Source: JAAZLS01 sp964463285
Lineage (GTDB): Bacteria > Bacillota > Dethiobacteria > DTU022
NCBI GenBank assembly: GCA_964463285.1
Contig: CAYXBB010000043.1
Coordinates: 1-12,701, forward strand
Direction: 5' to 3'
Length of the DNA stretch: 12,701 nt
Under the pieces are notes generated by a model. The model had not been told where the DNA came from, did no database searches, and saw nothing but the letters and a program-made list of their open reading frames with translations. Numbering within the stretch: position 1 is the first letter of the stretch; every line of letters starts with the position of its first letter. A program made the position numbers and the translations under genes. This document shows positions 6,645-12,701 of the stretch, in pieces.

Positions 6645-6681
6645 AAATTCCCCCTACCCCTCTTTAAAAAGGAGGAAATTG
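6645..6681 (+). repeat. Dispersed palindromic repeat, copy 4
   Basis: It starts AAATTCCCCC and continues with a CCCCTCTTTAAAAAGGAGG core and an AAATT end, matching the other copies in layout with some arm mismatches. It occupies the middle of the 104-bp dnaK-dnaJ spacer, within the polycistronic transcript. Confidence 0.65.
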
Positions 6682-6719
6682 AAGAATATTTTTCAAAACA
6701 GGCAGGCTAATTATGCACC

Positions 6720-8579
6720 CTAATCTCCCTGATCATCTTTGATATTGTAATCGGCATCCACCACATCCTCACCATTTTTTTCGGCAGCACCAGGCCCCTC
6801 CCCGGCGGCTGCATTACCGGTGGCCTGAGTCTGCTCTTGTTGCTGTCTGGCCTGCTCATAGAGCTTGGCGGAAAGCTCGTGAAGGAATTCGTTTAGTTTC
6901 TCCGAGGCCTGTTTGATTTTATCCAGATCTTCACTCCCGGCCGCTGAGCGTAGATCGGTCACCGCCTGTCGGACCTGATCGGCCTTGGTCTGATCCACCT
7001 TGTCACCCAGCTCTTTCAGCGATTTTTCAGCACTGTAGGCCAGCGAATCTGCCTGGTTTCTGGCCTCCGCCAGTTCCTTCTGTTTCAGGTCTTCTTCGGC
7101 AAACTGTTCCGACTGCTTGACCATATCTTCAATCTGATCCTTGTTCAGGCCGCTGGAGGAGGTAATGGTAATATGCTGCTCTTTACCAGTGCCCAGATCT
7201 TTGGCCGACACGTTTACAATTCCATTGGCATCAAGATCAAAACTGACCTCGATCTGAGGAATCCCCCGTGGGGCCGGAGGGATCCCATCCAGCATAAACC
7301 GGCCCAGGGTTTTATTATTCACAGCCATGGGCCGTTCTCCCTGCAGCACATGGATCTCTACACTGGTCTGGTTATCGGCCGCTGTGCTGAAAATCTGCTT
7401 TTTAGTGGTGGGAATGGTAGTGTTCCGCTCAATTATTTTAGTGGATACCCCTCCCAAGGTTTCAATCCCCAAAGAAAGGGGAGTTACATCCAACAACAAA
7501 ACATCTTTTACTTCTCCGCTTAACACCCCGGCCTGGTAAGCCGCCCCCAGACAGACCACTTCATCCGGATTTACCCCTTTATGCGGTTCCTTGCCCAACA
7601 GCTTGCGGATGGCTTCCTGTACCGCCGGTATCCTGGTGGATCCCCCTACCAGGATAATGCGGTCAATCTGTTCAACCTTCAACCCGGCATCGTCCAGAGC
7701 CCGCCGGGTGGGACCCATAGTTTTTTCTACCAGGTCGGCAGTTAGTTCCTCGAATTTGGCCCTGGTGACGGTCATCTCCAAATGCTGGGGCCCCTCCTGG
7801 GTGGCGGTAATAAATGGCAGGTTAATGGTAGAAGTGGTTAATGAGGAAAGTTCTATTTTGGCTTTCTCTGCCGCCTCCTTAAGTCGCTGTAGGGCCATCC
7901 GGTCCGCGCGCAGATCTATGCCGGTATTTCCTTTAAAATCACCGGCAATAAAATCGATCAGCCGCTGATCGAAGTCGTCACCTCCCAGACGGTTGTTCCC
8001 GCTGGTAGCTTTAACCTCCAGCACCCCATCTCCCAGTTCCAGGACGGAAACATCAAATGTTCCCCCACCCAGATCGAATACCAACACTGTGTGATCTCCG
8101 GTTTTATCCAGGCCGTAGGCCAGTGCCGCCGCTGTGGGCTCGTTGATTATTCGCAACACCTCCAGCCCGGCAATTTTTCCGGCATCCTTGGTGGCCTGGC
8201 GCTGGCTATCGGTAAAATATGCCGGAACAGTGATTACCGCCTGGCTGATCTTCTCTCCCAGATAGCTCTCGGCATCTGTTTTGAGTTTCTGAAGGATCAT
8301 GGCCGCAATCTGCTGAGGGGTATAGCTTTTATTATCAATATTAACCTTAAATCCCGTGCCCATCTCTCGCTTAATGGAGTGAATGGTCCGTTCTGGATTG
8401 GTGATAGCCTGACGCTTGGCCACCTGGCCTACCAGGCGCTGCCCGTCCTTTGTAAATGCCACCACCGAAGGGGTAATTCTACTGCCCTCCGCGTTGGCGA
8501 TAATTTCCGGATCGCTGCCCATCATTACCGCCACTGCTGAATTTGTAGTTCCTAAATCAATACCTATTACTTTGCTCAT
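6720..8579 (-). CDS. dnaK: Chaperone protein DnaK (Hsp70)
   Basis: DnaK is the ATP-driven Hsp70 that binds exposed hydrophobic segments of nascent and stress-damaged proteins in the cytoplasm. The 619 residues show the actin-like ATPase domain with IGIDLGTTNS (5-14), the NEPTAAALAYG and FDLGGGTFDVS phosphate loops and VGGSTRIPAVQ, then the linker VLLLDVTPLSLGIETLGG, the beta-sandwich substrate domain and a helical lid. The C-terminus is a Gln/Ala/Gly-rich tail ending in a DVVDADYNIKDD motif, like the EEVVDADFE end of other bacterial DnaKs. The frame is open to an ATG at 8612, but the ATG at 8579 is preferred: it gives the standard MSKVIGIDLG start and has AAAGGAGGT (8587-8595) seven bases ahead. 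It starts 36 bp after grpE. Confidence 0.97.
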   Translation of the reverse strand: MSKVIGIDLGTTNSAVAVMMGSDPEIIANAEGSRITPSVVAFTKDGQRLVGQVAKRQAITNPERTIHSIKREMGTGFKVNIDNKSYTPQQIAAMILQKLKTDAESYLGEKISQAVITVPAYFTDSQRQATKDAGKIAGLEVLRIINEPTAAALAYGLDKTGDHTVLVFDLGGGTFDVSVLELGDGVLEVKATSGNNRLGGDDFDQRLIDFIAGDFKGNTGIDLRADRMALQRLKEAAEKAKIELSSLTTSTINLPFITATQEGPQHLEMTVTRAKFEELTADLVEKTMGPTRRALDDAGLKVEQIDRIILVGGSTRIPAVQEAIRKLLGKEPHKGVNPDEVVCLGAAYQAGVLSGEVKDVLLLDVTPLSLGIETLGGVSTKIIERNTTIPTTKKQIFSTAADNQTSVEIHVLQGERPMAVNNKTLGRFMLDGIPPAPRGIPQIEVSFDLDANGIVNVSAKDLGTGKEQHITITSSSGLNKDQIEDMVKQSEQFAEEDLKQKELAEARNQADSLAYSAEKSLKELGDKVDQTKADQVRQAVTDLRSAAGSEDLDKIKQASEKLNEFLHELSAKLYEQARQQQEQTQATGNAAAGEGPGAAEKNGEDVVDADYNIKDDQGD

Positions 8580-8586
8580 TTTTTTT

Positions 8587-8595
8587 ACCTCCTTT
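8587..8595 (-). promoter_or_regulatory. Ribosome binding site deciding the dnaK start
   Basis: AAAGGAGGT on the - strand lies seven bases before the ATG at 8579. It falls inside the frame of the alternative upstream ATG at 8612, which has no such site. It is one of the strongest ribosome sites in the operon, as expected for the most abundant product. Confidence 0.85.
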
Positions 8596-8615
8596 AAAAT
8601 CTGCAGGTTCACCCG

Positions 8616-9329
8616 CTATTTATATACTTTAACCATAGAAGGCCTTAAAATCCGATCCTTAAATGTATATCCCTTGGTCAGTTCCTCTGCCACTGTCCCC
8701 GGTTCACCCCCCGCAGGTTCCCCTGTTTCCAGCCCCCTTGTTCTCTCCTCTCCGGTTTCCGGCATAATTTTCCCTTCAACCTGTGCTACCGCATGGTGAA
8801 AATTTGGATCAAAACACCGGCCCTCAGCCTCTATCCTGCATACTCCTTCCTGGGAGAGCAGTTTAAACAGCTGACTGTAGATCATCTCCAGGCCCTGAAC
8901 ATGGGAGGAAGCAGCTTCTTCCCGGCGGGCTGACCCGATCGCCCGTTCCAGGTCGTCCAGCACTGGTAACAGTTTTTTAAAGAAATCACACAGTGCATAC
9001 ACTCGGGTATTTTCCTGTTGTTGGCGGTTAATTCGACGGAAATTGTCGAAATTCGCTCTTTCTCGCTGAAGCTGCTCAACCAACTCCTGTTTTTCTTGCC
9101 TCCAATTGGAAACGGTATCCGTATCGTCAGAGCCAAAAGGCAATTCTTTACCGGCAATTGCCTTCTCTTCATCACCGGGCAAGGTCTCACTGGATAGAGC
9201 GTTGTTTTCCGGCTGTTTTTTTTCAGCCTGTTTTGCTTTACCTGAAAAGCTATTTAACCGTTGATCTTCTTCACCCATGGTTTCACCTGCTTGCCAATAT
9301 TGTTTTTTTTTATAATCTAGGTTAGACAT
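8616..9329 (-). CDS. grpE: Nucleotide exchange factor GrpE
   Basis: GrpE releases ADP from DnaK and works as a dimer. The protein (237 residues from the first ATG) has a long, charged, low-complexity N-terminus, a helical coiled-coil region from about residue 70 (QEKQELVEQLQRERANFDNF), and the C-terminal beta domain with GVCRIEAEGRCFDPNFHHAVAQ and the final KDRILRPSMVKV. These are standard GrpE signatures. The first ATG is one base after the hrcA stop (TAGTATG) and has no Shine-Dalgarno, so it would rely on coupling. A second ATG at 9278 (220 residues) has AGGTG five bases ahead and is a real alternative. Product certain, start uncertain. Confidence 0.93.
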   Translation of the reverse strand: MSNLDYKKKQYWQAGETMGEEDQRLNSFSGKAKQAEKKQPENNALSSETLPGDEEKAIAGKELPFGSDDTDTVSNWRQEKQELVEQLQRERANFDNFRRINRQQQENTRVYALCDFFKKLLPVLDDLERAIGSARREEAASSHVQGLEMIYSQLFKLLSQEGVCRIEAEGRCFDPNFHHAVAQVEGKIMPETGEERTRGLETGEPAGGEPGTVAEELTKGYTFKDRILRPSMVKVYK

Positions 9330-9330
9330 A

Positions 9331-10368
9331 CTACTTGGAGGCGCTTAAAATAAGATTCAAATAGTTTACCAGGTAGTTGACTATACCGATCACCCGGCTA
9401 TATTCCATTCTAGTCGGCCCCAGAATGCCTACAGCACCTAGCGTTTTATCCTGAATACTGTAAGTGGCGGTTATTAAAGTGCACTCATGAATATCCTGAA
9501 GCATGTTCTCCTGCCCGATATTAACCGTTATCCGCCTGGCATCGGAGCTTTTTTCCAGCAGGTGGCTAAGCAATGCCTCCTGTTCAAACAGCGAAAACAA
9601 CCGGCGGACTTTTTCCACGTCCTTAAATTCAGGCTGATTCAAAATATTGGTAGTTCCCCCCAGATATACCCTGACCTGCTCTTCTTCTTTTAAACTTTCT
9701 TCCAACAGCAGAAAAGCCTGTTCCAAAATTTCCAGCCGCCGGAACAGATCTCGCTTGAGCTCATTTATCAAGGAAGCGGTAACCTGGTCAATGGTCAGGC
9801 CATAAAGCTTATGATTAAGGTAATTTACCACCTGGTGCAGCTCACCCGGTGATAAGGTATAAGGAAGATCGATTATCTTGTTTTTAATAAAACCGGCATC
9901 GGTAATTAACACTACCAGACCTTGTTTTTCATTCAAGGGAAGAATTCGCATCTGTTTAAAAGCGGCTTTTTTAAACTGGGGGCCCATTATCAGGGCAGTA
10001 TAATTCGTAGATAGGGATAACACCCGGGCGGCATTAAGGATTATTTTTTCGATTTCCCGCATTTTCTCGGCATTAAGAAGATCCTTTATAGCCTTCTCTT
10101 CTTTGTAATTAAGACCAATCCCCTGCATCAGGTTATCCACGTAATAGCGGTACCCTTTGTCAGAGGGGATTCTCCCCGCAGAAGTGTGCGGTTGCTCCAG
10201 GTAACCTGCCTCTTCAAGATCCGCCATCTCGTTGCGAATGGTAGCAGAACTTAAGCTTATTTGGTTAGAGCGGGCTACCGTGCGAGAACCAACCGGTTCC
10301 GCAGTACGGGTATAGTTTATCACTATCGCTTTCAAAATTTGTTTCTTCCGTTCGCTTAAGGGAGGCAT
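9331..10368 (-). CDS. hrcA: Heat-inducible transcription repressor HrcA
   Basis: HrcA binds the CIRCE operator and represses class I heat-shock genes; its folding depends on GroEL, so titration of GroEL by damaged proteins induces the regulon. The 345 residues include an N-terminal winged-helix domain (about 1-75; SERKKQILKAIVINY, then SSATIRNEMADLEEAGYL as recognition region and HTSAGRIPSDKGYRYYVD), followed by the dimerisation and GAF-like effector regions, ending with the conserved LGAVGILGPTRMEYSRVIGIVNYL. Length is typical. AAGGA lies six bases before the ATG. The CIRCE element is 26 bases upstream of the start codon, so the gene is autoregulated and leads the operon. Confidence 0.97.
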   Translation of the reverse strand: MPPLSERKKQILKAIVINYTRTAEPVGSRTVARSNQISLSSATIRNEMADLEEAGYLEQPHTSAGRIPSDKGYRYYVDNLMQGIGLNYKEEKAIKDLLNAEKMREIEKIILNAARVLSLSTNYTALIMGPQFKKAAFKQMRILPLNEKQGLVVLITDAGFIKNKIIDLPYTLSPGELHQVVNYLNHKLYGLTIDQVTASLINELKRDLFRRLEILEQAFLLLEESLKEEEQVRVYLGGTTNILNQPEFKDVEKVRRLFSLFEQEALLSHLLEKSSDARRITVNIGQENMLQDIHECTLITATYSIQDKTLGAVGILGPTRMEYSRVIGIVNYLVNYLNLILSASK

Positions 10369-10393
10369 TTTTTTCCTTATACCTTTACTGATT

Positions 10394-10420
10394 TTAGCAC
10401 TCTATCAACCTGAGTGCTAA
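10394..10420 (-). promoter_or_regulatory. CIRCE operator (HrcA binding site)
   Basis: TTAGCACTC, nine bases, GAGTGCTAA: a perfect match to the CIRCE consensus, with both 9-bp arms complementary. It lies between the promoter and hrcA, covering roughly +5 to +31 of the transcript. It is the only CIRCE in the window, so one control point serves hrcA, grpE, dnaK and dnaJ, plus rsmE and mtaB by read-through. In RNA the arms form a hairpin that can affect transcript stability. Confidence 0.97.
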
Positions 10421-10431
10421 TGTCAATTTAA

Positions 10432-10460
10432 AAAATAACACCCCCCGCTCTATTTGTCAA
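10432..10460 (-). promoter_or_regulatory. Sigma-A promoter of the hrcA operon
   Basis: A perfect -35 TTGACA (10455-10460) is followed after 17 bases by TATTTT (10432-10437, four of six). The predicted start near 10425 is just ahead of CIRCE. The spacer carries a run of six G. A second TTGACA at 10421-10426 touches CIRCE but has no -10 partner at a suitable distance. Confidence 0.75.
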
Positions 10461-10470
10461 GGCCAGCCGG

Positions 10471-10497
10471 AAAAAAAGATCAGGCTAAAGCCACCTG
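10471..10497 (-). terminator. Probable terminator of the spoIIP operon
   Basis: On the - strand a short stem (CAGG 10494-10497 with CCTG 10481-10484, nine-base loop) is followed by ATC and seven T. The stem is short, but the T-run and the location immediately before the hrcA promoter fit a terminator that insulates the two operons. The 10498-10675 stretch, about 180 bp, shows no credible gene; the 69-codon TTG frame there lacks a ribosome site. Confidence 0.5.
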
Positions 10498-10675
10498 CCT
10501 TTCCCGGGAATGAAAAACAGAGATAAAACACCGCCCTACAGCTTGATAACAAAAATCTAAAATCGGGGAACAAGAAAACCCATTGGTTAAAAAGATGTTT
10601 TGCGGGCGGGAAAACCTTATGCAAGCCGGATGCAGGTAAGACATTTTTTCGCAGCGCTCTAAGCAACCTAGAGGC

Positions 10676-10930
10676 CTATCTTCGAGTAAAAATTAACTTG
10701 TCCCACATGTTTAAAAACCGAGTATATATCTCCGCAACATTAATTACCACTGTTTTTCCGGCAAGAGTAATGGAAAATTCACCTGAAACATCCCGTTGCC
10801 AGGACAACACCCGTCCGGACTGCTCCGGAAAAATTATATCGCTAATTCCTTTTTCCGCCAATCGAAGACCCCCGTAAACTAGCAGCATGATTAATATTAC
10901 CGCAGTCACGGTTAATATCCGTTTTGACAT
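10676..10930 (-). CDS. Small membrane protein downstream of spoIIP, function unknown
   Basis: The 84-residue protein has one N-terminal membrane segment (about residues 5-22, ILTVTAVILIMLLVYGGL) and a short outer or periplasm-facing tail with beta-type strands (GEFSITLAGKTVVINVA). The start is well supported by AGGAGGT five bases before the ATG. It follows spoIIP by 73 bp on the same strand, the position taken in Bacillus by the small membrane protein YqxA. Sequence likeness to YqxA is not evident, so this is a positional analogy. Co-expression with spoIIP in the mother cell is likely but inferred. Confidence 0.7.
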   Translation of the reverse strand: MSKRILTVTAVILIMLLVYGGLRLAEKGISDIIFPEQSGRVLSWQRDVSGEFSITLAGKTVVINVAEIYTRFLNMWDKLIFTRR

Positions 10931-11003
10931 ATCAAACCTCCTGCTCAGCCTTGGCGATTTTATAAAGAACAGTTAATATAAGGATGATCCAGCTTCAGAA
11001 TTT

Positions 11004-12116
11004 TTATTCCTCCGCTTCAAAAAACGCCACGTAGGCCCTGGCCACTGCTTCCGCTAGATAGGGTATTGAGCGTAACGATTCATCAATACTATTTTCGTGC
11101 CCACCAATTTCCACCAATAATGAATAAGGGTGTAGATCCTGGTTATATACAAAATTCTGCTGGCGTACCCCCCGGGATAGGCCAGGGATTAAATTTTCCA
11201 GCTCGCGTTGAAGGCACAACGTAAATTTTAAATTTGTTTCAAATCCTTTATGTTTGGAACCGATGACAAACAATATTCTTCCAAAAATACTGTCCCCCAA
11301 TTCGGCAGTGGTTGAAACCCTGGACACCCCATCCCGGTGAATATCCAGCACCAACCCGATCTGTTCCTGGTCTTGCAACAAGTTTTCAATAACCGGTCTG
11401 GCTTTCTCGTACGCATACTGTCGGGGTTGATCATAAATTTGCTGGTGATGAATAACCGTAAAACCATATTGCTCCTGTAGCAATTTGGCCAGCTCCTTTC
11501 CCAGCCGACATACCGACAGATCCATATTCTCTGTGAAAAGCACCTGTGAAGTTGGCAAAAATGACTCGGTAATATGGGTATGATAAATCAAAATTAACGG
11601 TTCGGTTCCCGCTTTAAAGGTTAATCCGGGGTTGATTTCATTTTCTACAACTGCTGATGAATAAGGGCGGGATAAATCTTCCTGCTCACCGGAAAACGCT
11701 GTGGGAAAAGAAGGGGATAATGCGGGCAGTGAAGGCAGCGAGCCCGCCCCCAGTTCGAAATTTAAAATTGTGCGGGGATCGCGAAGATCGACCCCGGTTA
11801 TTGAACAAAACATCTCCAGGGCAGATCCGTAAACCGCCTGTTTTTCTATCACCGGAGGGGGGTCAAGACCCGGTATTGTGTTCCCCAGCGTCTTTTGTAA
11901 AACCGCTAACGGCCAGGTGTTGTCTGCTGGCTGATCAGGGCCGACAGAACAACTGTAATCAACGCTCATCAAACATTTCAGAACAACAATGGTAATCAGC
12001 GTGATCAACAGCAACAACGCCGGCATGTTTGCCGGCAATGTTCGGTTTTTTCTCTTAAGGCGCTTACGGGATCTCGGTCTGTACCAGGAAATTCTTCCAG
12101 GCAATACAATTTTCAC
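11004..12116 (-). CDS. spoIIP: Stage II sporulation protein P (SpoIIP)
   Basis: SpoIIP is a mother-cell, membrane-anchored peptidoglycan amidase and endopeptidase that, with SpoIID and SpoIIM, drives forespore engulfment. The 370 residues start with a very basic segment (RPRSRKRLKRKNR at 13-25), then one membrane helix (about 32-50), a variable linker with Pro/Ser-rich sequence (125-145) and the catalytic domain. Zinc and active-site motifs are intact: YHTHITE (H179, H181, E184), DIHRD (H260) and VEIGGHEN (E336, H340). The only usable start is a GTG; the frame is closed by a TAA 18 bases upstream, and no Shine-Dalgarno is visible. The gene gpr, often upstream of spoIIP, is absent here; an aconitase gene diverges instead. 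Confidence 0.93.
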   Translation of the reverse strand: MKIVLPGRISWYRPRSRKRLKRKNRTLPANMPALLLLITLITIVVLKCLMSVDYSCSVGPDQPADNTWPLAVLQKTLGNTIPGLDPPPVIEKQAVYGSALEMFCSITGVDLRDPRTILNFELGAGSLPSLPALSPSFPTAFSGEQEDLSRPYSSAVVENEINPGLTFKAGTEPLILIYHTHITESFLPTSQVLFTENMDLSVCRLGKELAKLLQEQYGFTVIHHQQIYDQPRQYAYEKARPVIENLLQDQEQIGLVLDIHRDGVSRVSTTAELGDSIFGRILFVIGSKHKGFETNLKFTLCLQRELENLIPGLSRGVRQQNFVYNQDLHPYSLLVEIGGHENSIDESLRSIPYLAEAVARAYVAFFEAEE

Positions 12117-12127
12117 CCCGAGGCTTG

Positions 12128-12145
12128 ATAAATATTAATATTTAT
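12128..12145. promoter_or_regulatory. 18-bp perfect AT palindrome before spoIIP
   Basis: ATAAATATTAATATTTAT is its own reverse complement. It ends 11 bases before the spoIIP GTG, where a ribosome site would normally be, and overlaps a possible -10 element. It could be a regulator site for spoIIP or for the divergent aconitase gene. The ATAA/TTAT ends recall the CcpC dyad of Bacillus aconitase control, but the spacing (ten) differs from the usual seven. Confidence 0.45.
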
Positions 12146-12167
12146 GCCGGCAGGCAAAAATTTATGA
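12139..12167 (-). promoter_or_regulatory. Possible sigma-E promoter of spoIIP
   Basis: On the - strand TCATAAA (12161-12167) and CATAAATA (12139-12146) are 14 bases apart. This partly matches sigma-E elements (-35 about GHATATT, -10 about CATACAHT), the sigma factor expected for spoIIP. Both boxes have mismatches. The start would be only some 15 bases before the GTG, explaining the missing ribosome site. Confidence 0.25.
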
Positions 12168-12175
12168 TTTGCCTG
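12151..12175. promoter_or_regulatory. 8-9-8 inverted repeat in the spoIIP-aconitase spacer
   Basis: CAGGCAAA, nine AT-rich bases, TTTGCCTG: a perfect 25-bp dyad typical of a dimeric repressor or activator site. It lies about 130 bp upstream of the aconitase -35 box and over the possible spoIIP -35. No known regulator motif was recognised. The rest of 12176-12281 shows nothing clear. Confidence 0.45.
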
Positions 12176-12281
12176 TACGGCGTTTTGAGGCAGCCCTACC
12201 GACGGCAACTGTTCTTTATACCAATTAAACCTTCTTGCCGGAAAAGATGCCTGTCCTAAAAACAATATTAATTAAGCATAT

Positions 12282-12309
12282 TTAACACCGGGGGGGTTTT
12301 TGGTATGAT
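12282..12309 (+). promoter_or_regulatory. Promoter of the aconitase gene
   Basis: TTAACA (12282-12287, five of six) and TATGAT (12304-12309, five of six) are 16 bases apart. Transcription would begin near 12316, leaving a 52-base leader. The spacer carries seven consecutive G followed by five T. Confidence 0.6.
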
Positions 12310-12367
12310 TACAATAAATCCTGGGAGGATTATTTGACTATGGATTTTTTAGAGAGGGGAATGCAAG

Positions 12368-12701
12368 ATGGCTTACAGCATTACTTATCAGATACTGGCC
12401 GATCACCTGGTGACCGGCAACCTTTGTCCCGGTGAAGAGATCGGCCTGCGAATCGATCAAACCTTGACCCAGGATGCTACCGGCACCATGGCCTATCTTC
12501 AACTGGAGGCCCTGGGGATAGACCGGGTCAAAACCGGCCTTTCGGTAAGCTATGTGGACCACAATACCCTGCAGGGAAGCTTTGAAAATGCCGACGATCA
12601 CCGTTACCTTCAATCCGTGGCCGCCCGTTACGGGATATATTTTTCGCGGCCGGGCAACGGGATCTGCCACCAGGTGCACCTGGAACGCTTCGGGATCCCC
12701 G
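12368..12701 (+). CDS. acn: Aconitate hydratase, N-terminal part (cut by window end)
   Basis: Aconitase interconverts citrate and isocitrate through cis-aconitate with a 4Fe-4S cluster, in the TCA cycle or its anaerobic variants. The 111 visible codons match the mitochondrial-like bacterial aconitase family: PGEEIGLRIDQTLTQDATGT, SVSYVDHNTLQ (substrate-binding DHN), ENADDHRYLQSVAARYGIYF and RPGNGICHQVHLERFG (HQVH). The cluster cysteines lie further on, outside the window. The ATG at 12368 is the only in-frame choice after a stop at 12350, with a GAGAGGGG ribosome site at 12352-12359. It diverges from spoIIP. The protein is intact as far as seen. Confidence 0.93.
   Translation, partial: MAYSITYQILADHLVTGNLCPGEEIGLRIDQTLTQDATGTMAYLQLEALGIDRVKTGLSVSYVDHNTLQGSFENADDHRYLQSVAARYGIYFSRPGNGICHQVHLERFGIP

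Noticed and set aside
10457..10666. 69-codon - strand frame between the small membrane gene and hrcA
   Set aside because: TTG start without a ribosome site; it runs through the terminator and into the hrcA promoter -35 box.
1111..12116. Defence systems, transposases, phage genes or CRISPR arrays
   Set aside because: None seen; the only repeats are the short palindromic elements and the genes are housekeeping or sporulation genes.
12338..12679. 113-codon - strand frame
   Set aside because: Antisense to the clear aconitase gene; a shadow frame.

Overview
The window reads as draft genome sequence from an anaerobic, spore-forming, low-to-mid-GC Gram-positive bacterium, most like the Peptococcaceae / Desulfotomaculum-Pelotomaculum group. 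The grounds are a perfect CIRCE operator in front of an hrcA-grpE-dnaK-dnaJ operon, a sporulation gene (spoIIP), a YlbF-family protein, strong AGGAGG-type ribosome sites and a selenium-dependent tRNA modification gene. The genus is inferred from gene content only. A run of exactly 100 N at 2061-2160 marks a scaffold join, so adjacency across it is not proven.

Left contig (1-2060). On the + strand, mnmH (tRNA 2-selenouridine synthase) overlaps a ylbF-family gene by four bases, and the pair ends in a strong two-way hairpin terminator. Reading back towards that terminator on the - strand is a compact, probably undescribed unit: a good sigma-A type promoter beside the gap, about 290 nt of leader with a nested hairpin, a 25-codon ORF that is almost only a lipoprotein signal peptide ending in a lipobox, and the shared terminator.

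Middle (2161-10460, all - strand). A heat-shock and RNA-modification operon runs hrcA-grpE-dnaK-dnaJ-rsmE-mtaB from one CIRCE-controlled promoter. HrcA represses the operon, GrpE/DnaK/DnaJ form the Hsp70 folding machine, RsmE methylates 16S rRNA U1498 and MtaB adds the methylthio group of ms2t6A37 in tRNA. The usual prmA between dnaJ and rsmE is absent, and the space holds copies of a roughly 37-bp GC/AT palindromic repeat also seen at dnaK-dnaJ and beside the assembly gap. Downstream of mtaB lies a separate gene for a small membrane-anchored protein of unknown function.

Right (10471-12701). spoIIP (spore engulfment peptidoglycan hydrolase) and a small membrane protein gene form a - strand pair with a likely terminator immediately before the hrcA promoter. 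The lepA and hemW genes that sit here in Bacillus are missing. Divergent from spoIIP is the start of an aconitase gene, cut by the window end. The 251-bp divergent spacer holds two separate perfect inverted repeats and a good aconitase promoter.
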